Assembly (NCBI RefSeq): GCF_900115715.1
Contig: NZ_FOXM01000001.1
Span: forward strand, 62,001 to 126,000
Origin: Geopseudomonas sagittaria
GTDB lineage: Bacteria; Pseudomonadota; Gammaproteobacteria; Pseudomonadales; Pseudomonadaceae
Length of the DNA: 64,000 nt
Direction of reading: 5' to 3'
Both the position numbers and the translations under genes were made by a program. Below, piece by piece: positions 1 to 11,172 of this stretch. Numbering within the stretch: the first letter of the stretch is position 1; the number at the start of each line of letters is the position of its first letter. The notes below the pieces were generated by a model that saw only the letters and a list, made by a program, of their open reading frames with translations, was not told the origin of the DNA and searched no databases.

Positions 1-1414
1 GGCGCAGCTGCTGCGCATAAATCTGCCACTCACCGAGCAGGGCCTGCTGGCCGGCATCGGCGCCCGCCAGCACCTCGGCCAAGGCACTGTCGAATTCGGC
101 CAGGGTATTGGGCGCACCGGCGCGACTATCACTCAGACGCCGTCGACAGAACTCCTGCCAGCGTTGTTGTTCAGGCCCACTCAAGGTGTGCGGAAAGTTG
201 CGCGCCCGATAACGGAACAGCAACTCCTCGAGGCGTTCGTCAGCAAACAGGCCGTGGCGCTCACCCAACCGGACTGGATCGCTCTCGCGCACCTGCACGC
301 ACAAACCGCGATCACGATCACCGATAAAGCCGTCATACAGACGCTGTTCCGGATCCTCGCTGGCGGCAAAGCCATTGTCGGCATAGATCGCCGGCAACTT
401 GCCCTTCCAGACGCTCTGCCGCTGTTCCAGCAACTGTGCCTGCTGCTGGCAGGCCGACATATCCACGCCGAGACGCTGGCAATCTTCCTCGCGCAATACC
501 TTGAGCGGCGCCAGTACTGGGCAACGATTGACCTGGACCAGTTTCAGCGGCACCGGCAGTTCGCCTTCGCCCAGTTCATCGCGACGGGTATACAGGCGCT
601 GGGCGAGAACTTCCGCCGGCAACTCCAGCAACGGGGCAATATCCGCCTGCAGGTCACAGACAATCAGCGCATTGCGATTGCGCGGATGCCAGGCCAGCGG
701 CAATACCACGGCAAGAAAGTGCCGCTCTGCGGAAAAGCGTCCGGATATATGCACCATCGGTTGCAGCAGGCGGACCTGTTCCAGCACCCGCTGCTTGCTG
801 CGCAACTGATAGCACCAGTCGTACAAGCGCGGCTGGCGCTCGCGCAGCAGACGCGCCAGGGCGATGGTGGCGCGCACGTCGGCCAGCGCATCGTGGGCCT
901 GGCCGTGGTCGATGCCGTTGGCGGCGGTCAGGCGCTCCAGCTTGAGGGTCACCCGTCCCTCGGCCTGCGGCCACTCGATCCCCTGCGGACGCAGGGCGTA
1001 GGCGGTGCGCAGCAGGTCGATCAGGTCCCAGCGGCTGTTGCCGCCCTGCCACTCGCGGGCATAGGGATCGAAGAAGTTGCGGTACAGGCTGTAGCGGGTG
1101 ACTTCGTCGTCGAAGCGCAGGCTGTTGTAGCCGGCCGTGCAGGTGCCGGGACGCACCAGTTCGGCGTGCAGGCGGGTCATGAACTCGGCCTCGCCGAGGC
1201 CCTCGCGCGCCAGTCGCCCGGGGGCGATGCCGGTGATCAGGCACGACATCGGGTGCGGCAGGATGTCGTCGCTGGGCCGGCAATACAGGTTGAGCGGCTC
1301 GCCGATCTCGTTGAGTTCCTCGTCGGTACGGATGCCGGCCACCTGCAGCGGCCGGTCGCGGCGCGGGTCGATGCCGGTGGTTTCGTAGTCGTACCAGAAG
1401 ATGCTCGCAGTCAC
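1..1414 (-). CDS. sbcB: Exodeoxyribonuclease I (partial at the window edge)
   Basis: Degrades single-stranded DNA 3' to 5' and acts in mismatch repair and control of recombination. The protein opens with the DEDD exonuclease motif FWYDYETTG (the metal-binding Asp and Glu), followed by DPRRDRPLQVAGIRTDEEL, typical of SbcB/ExoI. The start is GTG at 1414, preceded by GGAG with 8-nt spacing. About 471 codons lie in the window and the last visible residues (ALLGEWQIYAQQLR) resemble the family's C-terminus, so only a few residues are missing beyond position 1. The gene is divergent from the RDD operon, with about 125 bp between them. No frameshift is seen. The family assignment is secure. Confidence 0.9.
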   Translation of the reverse strand, partial: MTASIFWYDYETTGIDPRRDRPLQVAGIRTDEELNEIGEPLNLYCRPSDDILPHPMSCLITGIAPGRLAREGLGEAEFMTRLHAELVRPGTCTAGYNSLRFDDEVTRYSLYRNFFDPYAREWQGGNSRWDLIDLLRTAYALRPQGIEWPQAEGRVTLKLERLTAANGIDHGQAHDALADVRATIALARLLRERQPRLYDWCYQLRSKQRVLEQVRLLQPMVHISGRFSAERHFLAVVLPLAWHPRNRNALIVCDLQADIAPLLELPAEVLAQRLYTRRDELGEGELPVPLKLVQVNRCPVLAPLKVLREEDCQRLGVDMSACQQQAQLLEQRQSVWKGKLPAIYADNGFAASEDPEQRLYDGFIGDRDRGLCVQVRESDPVRLGERHGLFADERLEELLFRYRARNFPHTLSGPEQQRWQEFCRRRLSDSRAGAPNTLAEFDSALAEVLAGADAGQQALLGEWQIYAQQLR

Positions 1415-1539
1415 AGGAAGGGCTCCAGAATCAAGGCGGCGGCAGTCTACCGCGAATCGCCCGGCCGCCGGCCGGAGCCGCGACAACACCGACAGTTGCC
1501 GCCGCAGACCTCGCCCCGCTAGCATCCGCCCTTTCCCCG

Positions 1540-2262
1540 ATGCAGCCCGCGCCCATGCCCCCAGCCACCCCCGCCACCCCGCTGCTGGATACCCGCCTGC
1601 GGGTGGAAACCCCGGAGGGGGTCGATCTGCTGCTCAGTCCGGCCAGCGCGCTGGTGCGCGCGCGCGCCTTTGCCGTCGACCTAGCCCTGCGCGCCGCCCT
1701 GTCGCTGGCGGTGCTCGGCGGGCTCGGCCGGCTCGGCGAGCTGGGCATCGGCCTGGGCCTGATCCTGCTGTTCCTGCTCAACTGGTGGTACATGGTGCTG
1801 TTCGAGGTTCTCAACCAGGGGCGCTCACCCGGCAAGCAGCTGTTCGGCCTGCGCGTGGTCCACGAGGACGGCACGCCGGTCGGCTGGGGCGCCGCGCTGC
1901 TGCGCAACCTGCTGCGCTTCGTCGACATGCTGCCGCTGGGCTACTGCTGCGGCCTGCTCGCCAGCCTGGCCAACCCGCGCTTCCAGCGCCTCGGCGACCT
2001 CGCCGCCGGCACCCTGGTGATCCACCAGCCCCGCGCGCCGGCCGCACCGCAACTGGAGCCGATGACGCCGCTGCCGGCGCCCTTCGCCCTGAACGCCGCC
2101 GAGCAGCGCGCCATGCTGGCCTACAGCGAGCGCCAGCGCCAACTGTCGCCGGCCCGCCGCGAGGAACTCGCCGGGCTGCTGGCGCCGTTGCTCGGGGTCA
2201 CCACCGAGCAGGCGCCGCTGCGCCTGCTGCAGATCGCCGCCGACCTGCGGGGGACGCCATGA
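1540..2262 (+). CDS. RDD family membrane protein
   Basis: A 240-residue inner-membrane protein with an RDD domain: an Arg-containing first helix (ALVRARAFAVDLALR), a second helix near residues 68-90, then the conserved GRSPGKQLFGLRVV and an aspartate in LRFVDMLPLGY, followed by RLGDLAAGTLVI. The roughly 70-residue C-terminal tail is cytoplasmic-like and charged. RDD proteins are often proposed to be transporters or Na+/H+ exchangers, but the role here is unknown. It is the first gene of a six-gene operon and its stop overlaps the next start by 4 bp (ATGA). The start is not firmly fixed, because an in-frame ATG also lies at 1555 and no clear ribosome site is visible. Confidence 0.8.
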   Translation: MQPAPMPPATPATPLLDTRLRVETPEGVDLLLSPASALVRARAFAVDLALRAALSLAVLGGLGRLGELGIGLGLILLFLLNWWYMVLFEVLNQGRSPGKQLFGLRVVHEDGTPVGWGAALLRNLLRFVDMLPLGYCCGLLASLANPRFQRLGDLAAGTLVIHQPRAPAAPQLEPMTPLPAPFALNAAEQRAMLAYSERQRQLSPARREELAGLLAPLLGVTTEQAPLRLLQIAADLRGTP

Positions 2263-3236
2263 AACAGGCGCAGTTCGAAAGCCAATACCAGGCCGACTGG
2301 CAGGCACTCGACGGCCAGCTCAAGCGGCTCGAGCAGGGCCAGTCGCTCGGCGCAGAGGCCGGCGAGTTCGCCGCCGCCTACCGCCGGCTGTGCCAGCAGC
2401 TGGCGCTGGCGCAAAGCCGCGCCTACAGCGCCAGCCTGGTCGAGCGCCTGCAACTGCTCAACCTGCGCGCCCACCAGCAGCTGTACCGCCCGCGGCAGAA
2501 CCTCGGGCCGCGCCTGCTCGGCTTCCTCATCGACGGATTTCCGCGCCAGGTGCGCGCGGCCTGGCGCAGCATCCTGCTGGCCAGCCTGCTGTTCTACGGC
2601 AGCCTGCTGGGCATGGGCCTGCTGGTCTATCTGTTTCCCGACCTGATCTACAGTCTGCTGTCGCCGCAGCAGGTGGCCCGGATGGAGCAGATGTACGACC
2701 CCGATGCCAGCCGCCTCGGCCCCTTTGGCGAGCGCGGCAGCAGCGACGACTGGCTGATGTTCGGTTTCTACATCATGAACAACATCGGCATCGCCTTCAA
2801 AACCTTCGCCAGCGGCCTGCTGCTGGGCCTCGGCTCGCTGTTCTTCCTGCTGTTCAACGGCCTGAACATCGGCGCCGTCGCCGGCCACCTGCTGCGCATC
2901 GGCTACGACCAGACCTTTCTGAGTTTTGTCGTCGGCCATGGCGCTTTCGAGCTGACTGCCATAACCTTCGCCGGCGCCGCCGGCCTGCAACTGGGCGGCG
3001 CCCTGCTCGCCCCCGGTCCGCGCAGCCGCCGGACCGCCCTGCGCGAGACCGCCAAGGGCTGCGTCGGCCTGGTCTGCGGGGTGATCGGCCTGCTGCTGAT
3101 CGCCGCCTTCATCGAGGCCTACTGGTCGTCGGTCACGCAGTTGTCCGCGACGGTCAAGTACCTGGTCGGCGCCGCGCTCTGGCTGCTGCTCGGCGCCTAC
3201 TTCCTGCTCGGTGGACGCCAGCGCCAGGCCGTATAG
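2259..3236 (+). CDS. SpoIIM-like (stage II sporulation protein M family) membrane protein
   Basis: A 325-residue protein with a hydrophilic N-terminal third and then several membrane helices, with the family signature FGFYIMNNIGIAFKTFASG and HGAFELTAITFAGAAGL. SpoIIM in Bacillus helps recruit peptidoglycan hydrolases during engulfment. In non-sporulating Gram-negatives the family occurs next to RDD, MoxR and DUF58 genes and its job is not known. It overlaps the RDD gene by 4 bp. About 130 bp follow before the DUF4129 gene, the only real gap in this operon. An envelope role is inferred from context only. Confidence 0.78.
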   Translation: MKQAQFESQYQADWQALDGQLKRLEQGQSLGAEAGEFAAAYRRLCQQLALAQSRAYSASLVERLQLLNLRAHQQLYRPRQNLGPRLLGFLIDGFPRQVRAAWRSILLASLLFYGSLLGMGLLVYLFPDLIYSLLSPQQVARMEQMYDPDASRLGPFGERGSSDDWLMFGFYIMNNIGIAFKTFASGLLLGLGSLFFLLFNGLNIGAVAGHLLRIGYDQTFLSFVVGHGAFELTAITFAGAAGLQLGGALLAPGPRSRRTALRETAKGCVGLVCGVIGLLLIAAFIEAYWSSVTQLSATVKYLVGAALWLLLGAYFLLGGRQRQAV

Positions 3237-3366
3237 AAAGGCTACCGGCAGTGGTCGTCCACAGCCGGGCCGCGCGGGACAGTTACCCAACACAGGGAGT
3301 CGTCGTGATCGTTGTTGTCTCATCCAGCCATCCTTGCCGGCCAGCCCCGCGCTGCCGGAGCCACGC

Positions 3367-4938
3367 ATGCCGCTGAGCGATGCCGCGGTAGCCGTGCGCC
3401 TGCGCAGCCCTTGGGAAGCCGTCGACCTCGGCGTGCGCCTGGCGCAGCGCCATGCCGGCCTGCTGCTGGCCAGCTGGGCGCTGCTGACCCTGCCGCTGCT
3501 GGCCGTGCTCAGCCTGCTGCTGTGGCGCTACCCGAGCGTCGCCCTGCTGCTGTTCTGGTGGCTGAAGCCGGCCTTCGAGCGCCTGCCGCTGCACATCCTC
3601 TCGCGCGCGCTGTTCGGCGCCACGCCGACCCTCGGCCAGGCCCTGCGCGCCTGGCCCGGTCTGCTGCGTGGCGAGCTGCTGGCCAGCCTGACCTGGCGCC
3701 GTTTCAGCCTGAGCCGCAGCTTCACCCTGCCGCTGCTGCAGCTGGAGAACCTGCGCGGCCAGGCACGCCGCCAGCGCCTCGACGCGCTGGGCCGGCGCAG
3801 CAGCGTCGCGCGCTGGCTGACCCTGCTCGGCATGCACATCGAGCTGCTGCTGTGGACCGGCCTGCTGGTGCTGATCTACCTGCTGCTGCCGTCCTCCTTC
3901 GACAGCGAGCGCGGCTGGCTCGACCTGCTGCTGCGCCCGGCGGAGGAATGGCTGTGGCTGGAGCACCTGAGCAACGCCTGCTACGCCCTGGTGCTGGTGC
4001 TCTGGGAACCGATCTACGTCGCCTGCGGCTTCAGCCTGTACCTCAACCGACGCAGCGAACTGGAAGCCTGGGACCTGGAGCTGGCGTTCCGCCGCCTGCT
4101 CGAGCGCCTCGGCCAGGCCAGCCTGGTGCTGCTGCTCAGCCTCGGCCTGTGGCTGCCACCTGGCCCGGCGCTGGCGCAGGAGACTGCGCCGGAGACCGCG
4201 CCCACCAGCCTGGCGAGCCTGGCCACCTGCCCGCTGCCCGGCGCGGACGACCCCGGACCGCAGGCCGCGCGCCTGACCCACCAGCCGCTCGACAGCCAGC
4301 AGGCCCGCCGGGAGATCCAGGCCCTGCTGGCGGCGCCGCCATTCCGCCGCGTCGAGGAACGCCTCGACTGGGGCTGGAGCGCGGGCGACGAATCCACAGC
4401 GCCGCCGAGCCACGCGCCGCAGTGGTTGCAGGGCGCCGCCGCGCTGATCGAAGTGCTGCTCTGGGCCCTGCTGGTCGCCGGCCTCGCCCTGCTGGCCTGG
4501 CGCTACCGCGACTGGCTGCGCCTGTTCGCCGCACGCGGCCAGGCCGCGCGCCCGGCAGAGGCGACGCCGCCCGCCCAGCTGTTCGGCCTGGCCGTCGATC
4601 CGCGCAGCCTGCCGGACGACCTGCCCGCCAGCGTTGAGCAGCTGTGGCCGACCGATCCGCGCGCCGCCCTCGCCCTGCTCTATCGCGGCCTGCTCAGCCA
4701 CCTGCTGCACCAGCGCCGGCTGCCGCTGCGGGCGGCGCACACCGAGGGCGAGGTGCTGGTGCTGCTGCAGGGCCTCGACGACCCGGCGCTCGGCGCCTTT
4801 GCCCGCCGCTTGCTCGACGCCTGGCAGGCGCTGGCCTACGGCAGCCGCCCACCGCCGGCCGAACTCGGCCCGCAGTTGTGCGACGCCTGGCGCCAACTGG
4901 GCCTGAACAGCCGCGTGCACGCCGAGGTGGCGCCATGA
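3367..4938 (+). CDS. DUF4129-containing multi-pass membrane protein
   Basis: A 523-residue protein with hydrophobic helices around residues 30-60, 155-180 and 245-275, a periplasmic-type middle segment, another helix near 360-380, and a cytoplasmic C-terminal DUF4129 domain (PTDPRAALALLYRGLLSHLLHQRRLPL then HTEGEVL). DUF4129 is found at the C-terminus of transglutaminase-like proteins of MoxR clusters, but no transglutaminase Cys-His-Asp triad is visible here. The ATG at 3367 is the first codon leading into the predicted protein; the open frame extends further upstream without a better start. It overlaps the DUF4350 gene by 4 bp. Function unknown. Confidence 0.72.
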   Translation: MPLSDAAVAVRLRSPWEAVDLGVRLAQRHAGLLLASWALLTLPLLAVLSLLLWRYPSVALLLFWWLKPAFERLPLHILSRALFGATPTLGQALRAWPGLLRGELLASLTWRRFSLSRSFTLPLLQLENLRGQARRQRLDALGRRSSVARWLTLLGMHIELLLWTGLLVLIYLLLPSSFDSERGWLDLLLRPAEEWLWLEHLSNACYALVLVLWEPIYVACGFSLYLNRRSELEAWDLELAFRRLLERLGQASLVLLLSLGLWLPPGPALAQETAPETAPTSLASLATCPLPGADDPGPQAARLTHQPLDSQQARREIQALLAAPPFRRVEERLDWGWSAGDESTAPPSHAPQWLQGAAALIEVLLWALLVAGLALLAWRYRDWLRLFAARGQAARPAEATPPAQLFGLAVDPRSLPDDLPASVEQLWPTDPRAALALLYRGLLSHLLHQRRLPLRAAHTEGEVLVLLQGLDDPALGAFARRLLDAWQALAYGSRPPPAELGPQLCDAWRQLGLNSRVHAEVAP

Positions 4939-6103
4939 CCACTCGCCAACGCCTGTGGGCCGGCCTCGCCGCGCTGGCCCTGCTCGCCGCCCTGGCCTTC
5001 CTCCTGCTCGCCCAACTCGACCCGCAACGGCGCACGGTCGACCTCGGCCCGGCGCCGGAGGCCCGCGCCAATCCCTATCTGGCCGCCGAGCACTTCCTGC
5101 GCCAGCGCCAGGTCGCGGTCGAGCGCGCCGACAACTTGGCGCAGATCCTCGACGACACCCCGGCCGCCGGCCACAGCCTGCTGCTGCTCGGCTCGCGCCA
5201 GCAGCTGAGCGCCGCGCAGAGCCAGCGCCTGCTCGACTGGGCCGCCAACGGCGGCCACCTGCTGGTGATCGCCGAGGCCAACTGGAGCGAGCAGCGCCAG
5301 CGCAGCGACGACCTGCTCCTCGACCTGCTGCAGATCCGTCGCCTGCCCAGCAGTAGCCTGGCCGACGACGAGGCATCGGCCGCGTCGAGCGACGAGCCCT
5401 GGCCCGCGCTGACCAAGCTGTACCTGGAGAACGAGGACGCGCCGGCCTATTTCGCCTTCGACACCCGTTACCACCTCGAGGACAGCGGCAACCGCGCGCA
5501 TGCCTGGGCCAACAGCGCCGCGGCCACCCACCTGCTGCAGCTGGCCCACGGCGACGGCCTGGTCACCGTGCTCAGCGACGGCAAGCTGTGGCGCAACAGC
5601 CGCATCGGCGAACACGACCACGCCTGGCTGCTCTGGTATCTCACCCAGGACAGCCAGGTGATCCTGCTGCAACGCCTCGACGGCGAAGCCCTGCCTTACT
5701 TGCTGCTGCGCCATTTCCCCGCGGCGCTGCTCGCCCTCGTCGTGCTGCTGGCCCTGCTGCTCTGGCACTTCGCCCTGCGCCACGGTCCGCTGCAGACCGA
5801 TGCGCCGCCGGCACGCCGCCAGCTCGGCGAGCACCTGCACGCCAGCGCCGAGTTCCTCTGCCGGCAGAGCGGCCACACCGCCCTGCTCACCCGCCTGCAG
5901 GCCGAGGTGCGCCAGCGCGCCCGCCAACGCCATCCCGGCTTCGAGCGCCTGCCTGTCACCGAACAGTGGCAGCTGCTGGCCCGCCTCAGCCGCCAGACGC
6001 CCAGCCAGATCGGCCAGGTCATGCGCCCGCTCGGCGAGCAGCGCATCCCTCCCGCCCAGTTCACCCGCCAGGTCGCCCACCTGCAACGACTCAGGAATGA
6101 GAT

Positions 6104-6107
<4 letters not shown>
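4935..6107 (+). CDS. DUF4350 domain membrane-anchored protein
   Basis: A 390-residue protein with an N-terminal signal-anchor (residues 5-27), then a DUF4350 domain built like a periplasmic GATase-type fold (NPYLAAEHFLRQRQVAVERA, HSLLLLGSRQQLS, LLDWAANGGHLLVIAE), a second helix near 253-275, and a charged cytoplasmic tail. It belongs to the MoxR-linked operon and overlaps both neighbours by 4 bp (ATGA), pointing to translational coupling. In other bacteria DUF4350 genes also sit between DUF4129 and MoxR genes. The biochemical role is unknown. Confidence 0.75.
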
Positions 6108-7137
<1,030 letters not shown>

Positions 7138-7141
<4 letters not shown>

Positions 7142-8469
7142 AGCCCTCGCCACGCCTGCTCGCCCTGAGCGCCGCCCTGCTGCTGGCGGCCATCCTGCTC
7201 GGCGCCCTGCCGCTGCTCGGCCTCGCCCTGCCCGCCTGGCTCGACGGCCTGTGGTGGGGCGCGCTGCTGGCCCTGAGCGGCGGGGCGCTGCTCGATGCGC
7301 TGCGGCTGCGCCGCCTGCCCGCGCCGCAGGTGCAGCGCGAGCTGTCCGGCCAGCTGGCGCTGGATCGCTGGAGCGAGGTGCGCCTGCGCATCGCCCCCAC
7401 GGCGCAGCCGCCGCGCTGGCTCGAGCTGTTCGACCATGTGCCGGCCGCGCTGGAGTTCCAGGGCCTTCCGCAGCGCATCGCGCTGCCGGCGGGGCAAGGC
7501 GCCGAGCTGCGCTACCGCATCCGTCCGCGCCAGCGTGGCGACTGCCTTTTCGAGCGCTGCGAGATCGGCCTGCCCTCGCCGCTCGGCCTGTGGCAGGCGC
7601 GCCGCTACCTCGAGCTGCCCGGCCGTACCCGCGTCTACCCGGACTTCGCCCGCCTGCACGGCGCGCAGCTGATGGCGGTGGACAACTGGCTCGGCCGTCT
7701 CGGCGTGCGCCCGCAGCCGCGCCGCGGCAGCGGTCAGGAGTTCCACCAGCTGCGCGATTTTCGCAGCGGCGACAGCCTGCGCCAGATCGACTGGAAGGCC
7801 ACCGCGCGCAAGCACCAGCCGATCGCCCGCGAATACCAGGACGAGCGCGACCAGCAGATCGTCTTCCTGCTCGACAGCGGTCGGCGCATGCGCAGCCAGG
7901 ACGGCGACCTCAGCCATTTCGACCACGCCCTGAACGCCTGTCTGCTGCTCGCCCACGTCGCCCTGCGCCAGGGCGATGCGGTCGGCCTGCTCAGCTTCGC
8001 CGGTGACACGCCGCGCTTCCTGCCACCGGCCAAGGGCCGCCAGCAGCTCAACGCCCTGCTCAACGGCGTCTACGACCTGCAGCCGGGCCAGCTGCCCGGC
8101 GACTACCAGGCCGCCGCCGGCGAGCTGCTGGCCCGCCAGCCGCGTCGCGCGCTGGTGGTGCTGCTGAGCAACCTGCGCGACGAGGACGACCAGCAGCTGC
8201 CGCTGGCCGCCGCGCAGATCGCCCGCCGCCACCGCCTGCTGATCGCCAGCCTGCGCGAGGAGGTGCTCGACCGCCAGCGTCGCCAGCCGGTGGAGAACTA
8301 CGCCGACGCGCTGAGCTACTGCGGCACCGTCGACTACGCCGCCGCACGCACCCGCCTGCACGAACGCTTCGCCGCCCAGGGCCTGCCGGTGCTCGACGTG
8401 CGCCCCGCCGAGCTGGGCCCGCAGCTGGTCAACCGCTACCTGCAGTGGAAGGCGGCCGGGACGCTCTGA
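7138..8469 (+). CDS. DUF58 (vWA-like) membrane protein
   Basis: A 443-residue protein with two adjacent N-terminal membrane helices (about 8-27 and 32-50), a beta-rich domain, and the DUF58 signature GSGQEFHQLRDFRSGDSLR followed by QIDWKATARKHQPI. The C-terminal half resembles a vWA fold with a partial MIDAS-type motif FLLDSGRRM. DUF58 proteins are the usual partners of MoxR ATPases, and the two genes overlap here by 4 bp. It is the last gene of the operon; about 130 bp with no obvious terminator separate it from the stress protein gene. Confidence 0.85.
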
Positions 8470-8599
8470 ACTGCCTGTCACGCCGCTGTCACCGGTTTGC
8501 ATGTCTAGTGGTGCTGGCGCTAGGCTGAACCAATTGCAGCCGACCGCCCCGCGCCTGCGCGCTCACGGGGCATCACCCAACCCGGCCGAGGAATCCGAC

Positions 8600-9520
8600 A
8601 TGCAATTGCAGCAGCTGCTGGTGGTGATCGACCCCACCCAATCTTCGCAACCGTCGCTCGAGCGCGCCGCCTGGATCGCCCGCCACAGCGGGGCGGCCAT
8701 CGAGCTGCTGATCTGCGAATACAACGGCGCGCTGGACAGCGGCCTGATGTTCGAGGCGCCGGCGCTGGACAAGGCGCGCCACTCGCTGCTGCAACAGCGC
8801 CGCGACTGGCTCAAGCAGTTGGCCGCACCGTTGCGCCAGGAAGGCCTGCAGGTGACCAGCGAGGTGCGCTGGGGCAAGCCGCTGCACAAGATGATCATCG
8901 CCCGCTGCGAGGAACTGAAACCCGACCTGCTGCTGAAGACCGCGCACAGCCACGGCCTGCTGCATCGCCTGCTGCTGAGCAACACCTGCTGGCAACTGAT
9001 CCGCTACTGCCCGACGCCACTGTGGCTGGTCAAGCCGCAGGGCGAGTGGCGCGGCCAGCGCCTGGCCGCAGCCCTCGACCCGACCCACAGCGCCGACAAG
9101 CCGGCGACCCTCGACCACCAGCTGATCGACGCGGCACGGATGCTGAGCCAGACCCTCGGCCTGGAGGATCATTACCTGCACAGCTACGCGCCGCTGCCGC
9201 GCACCCTGGTGTTCGATGCCGAGCTGGTGGCCGATTACGAGTACTATGTCGAGCGGACCGGCGAGCGCCATCGCGAAGCCTTCGAACAGCTGCTCGACGG
9301 CTATGCCATCGGCAAGCCGCGTACCCATCTGCTGCAGGGCTTCGCCGAGGAAACCCTGCCGCGCTTCGTTGACGAGAACGCCGTCGACCTGCTGCTGATG
9401 GGCGCCATCGCCCGCGGCCACCTCGATACCGCCCTGATCGGCCATACCGCCGAGCGGGTGCTCGAAGGCGTCAACTGCGACCTGCTGGTACTCAAGCCGC
9501 AGGGCGTAGCCGCCCACTGA
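8600..9520 (+). CDS. Universal stress protein with two tandem Usp domains (UspE-like)
   Basis: A 306-residue protein with two Usp domains (roughly 1-140 and 150-300). The second carries VDLLLMGAIARGHLDTALIGHTAERVLEGVNCDLLVLKP, which matches the G-x2-G-x9-G(S/T) nucleotide-binding pattern only loosely. The layout is that of UspE, a cytoplasmic stress-survival protein. The start ATG at 8600 gives a first strand typical for Usp (QQLLVVIDPT). Its position beside pyruvate kinase fits the fermentative/anaerobic Usp genes of Pseudomonas. No ANR box with two good halves was found upstream. Confidence 0.85.
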   Translation: MQLQQLLVVIDPTQSSQPSLERAAWIARHSGAAIELLICEYNGALDSGLMFEAPALDKARHSLLQQRRDWLKQLAAPLRQEGLQVTSEVRWGKPLHKMIIARCEELKPDLLLKTAHSHGLLHRLLLSNTCWQLIRYCPTPLWLVKPQGEWRGQRLAAALDPTHSADKPATLDHQLIDAARMLSQTLGLEDHYLHSYAPLPRTLVFDAELVADYEYYVERTGERHREAFEQLLDGYAIGKPRTHLLQGFAEETLPRFVDENAVDLLLMGAIARGHLDTALIGHTAERVLEGVNCDLLVLKPQGVAAH

Positions 9521-9635
9521 GCCGGACGACCGTCACGGATGACCCTGCCCCGCCGCGCGCGGGGCCACCTGCTGATTGCGCACCCGCCACAAGCGGGGCG
9601 CCAGCATTTTTCAGACCTTATCCAGGAGTGCCCTG

Positions 9636-11087
9636 ATGCCCTCACGCCGTACCAAGATCGTCGCCACCCTCGGCCCATCCAGCAGCTCGCCGCAAGTGCT
9701 CGAGCAACTGATCCTCGCCGGGATGAACGTCGCCCGCCTGAACTTCTCCCACGGCACCCCGGACGAGCACAAGGCGCGCGCCAAGCTGGTCCGTGAACTG
9801 GCGGCCAAGCACGATCGCCACGTCGCCCTGCTCGGCGACCTGCAAGGGCCGAAGATCCGCATCGCCAAGTTCGCCAACAAGCGCATCGAACTGCAGGAAG
9901 GCGACGCCTTCCGCTTCTCGATCAGCCACCCGCGCGACGCCGGCACCCAGGAAGTGGTCGGCATCGACTATCCGGACCTGGTCAAGGACTGCAGGGTCGG
10001 TGACGAGCTGCTGCTCGACGATGGCCGGGTGATCATGGTCGTCGACCAGGTCACCGCCACCGAACTGCTGTGCAGCGTGCTGGTCGGCGGCCCGCTGTCC
10101 GACCACAAGGGCATCAACCGTCGCGGCGGCGGCCTCACCGCCCCGGCGCTGACCGACAAGGACAAGGCCGACATCAAGCTGGCCGCCGAGATGGAGCTGG
10201 ACTACCTCGCGGTGTCCTTCCCGCGCGACGCCGCCGACATGGAGTACGCCCGCCGCCTGCGCGACGAGGCCGGCAGCGATGCCTGGTTGGTCGCCAAGAT
10301 CGAGCGTGCCGAAGCGGTGGCCGACGACGAGGCGCTGGACGGCCTGATCCGCGCCAGCGACGGCGTGATGGTGGCGCGTGGCGACCTCGGCGTGGAAATC
10401 GGCGATGCCGAGCTGGTCGGCATCCAGAAGAAGATCATTGCCCACGCCCGCCGCCTCAACAAGTTCGTGATCACCGCCACCCAGATGATGGAGTCGATGA
10501 TCCACAGCCCGATGCCGACCCGCGCCGAGGTGTCCGACGTGGCCAACGCCGCGCTGGACTACACCGACGCGGTGATGCTGTCGGCGGAAAGCGCCGCCGG
10601 CGACTACCCGGTGGAAGCGGTCAAGGCCATGGCGCGGGTCTGCGTCGGCGCCGAGAAGCATCCGACCAGCCAGAAGTCCAGCCACCGCATGGGCCGGAGC
10701 TTCGAGCGCTGCGACGAGAGCATCGCCCTGGCGGCGATGTACACCGCCAACCACTTCCCCGGCGTCAAGGCGATCATCGCCCTCACCGAAAGCGGCTACA
10801 CCCCGCTGATCATGTCGCGCATCCGCTCCTCGGTGCCGATCTTCGCCTACTCGCCACACCGCGCCACCCAGGCGCGCGTGGCGATGTTCCGCGGCGTGCA
10901 GACCATCCCCTTCGACGCCGCCGCCCTGCCGGCGGAGCAGGTCAGCCAGGCGGCGGTGAACGAGCTGCTCAAGCGTGGCGTGGTCGAGCCGGGCGACTGG
11001 GTGATCATGAGCAAGGGCGACAGCTACGACACCATCGGCGGCACCAACACCCTGAAGATCCTCCACGTCGGCGAGCCGCTGGCCTGA
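9636..11087 (+). CDS. pykA: Pyruvate kinase
   Basis: Converts phosphoenolpyruvate and ADP to pyruvate and ATP, the last step of glycolysis/Entner-Doudoroff flux. The 483-residue protein shows TKIVATLGPSS at the N-terminus, NVARLNFSHG (substrate Arg), the signature VAKIERAEA with the catalytic Lys, GVMVARGDLGVEIG, and TATQMMESM. The start is the ATG at 9636, with AGGAG 7-8 nt upstream; an upstream in-frame ATG at 9576 would add 20 residues unlike the family. A strong hairpin terminator follows, so the gene is probably monocistronic. Confidence 0.95.
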   Translation: MPSRRTKIVATLGPSSSSPQVLEQLILAGMNVARLNFSHGTPDEHKARAKLVRELAAKHDRHVALLGDLQGPKIRIAKFANKRIELQEGDAFRFSISHPRDAGTQEVVGIDYPDLVKDCRVGDELLLDDGRVIMVVDQVTATELLCSVLVGGPLSDHKGINRRGGGLTAPALTDKDKADIKLAAEMELDYLAVSFPRDAADMEYARRLRDEAGSDAWLVAKIERAEAVADDEALDGLIRASDGVMVARGDLGVEIGDAELVGIQKKIIAHARRLNKFVITATQMMESMIHSPMPTRAEVSDVANAALDYTDAVMLSAESAAGDYPVEAVKAMARVCVGAEKHPTSQKSSHRMGRSFERCDESIALAAMYTANHFPGVKAIIALTESGYTPLIMSRIRSSVPIFAYSPHRATQARVAMFRGVQTIPFDAAALPAEQVSQAAVNELLKRGVVEPGDWVIMSKGDSYDTIGGTNTLKILHVGEPLA

Positions 11088-11104
11088 TCGGCAAAGTGTG
11101 ACCC

Positions 11105-11130
11105 GAAGGCCGCTCATTCGAGCGGCCTTC
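11105..11130 (+). terminator. Rho-independent terminator after pykA
   Basis: An 11-bp perfect stem, GAAGGCCGCTC pairing with GAGCGGCCTTC, closes a 4-nt ATTC loop 17 bp after the pykA stop and is followed by TGCTTT. Confidence 0.85.
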
Positions 11131-11172
11131 TGCTTTGGCGACGAGCCGGCCGGGCGACGGACTGTCCGCCAA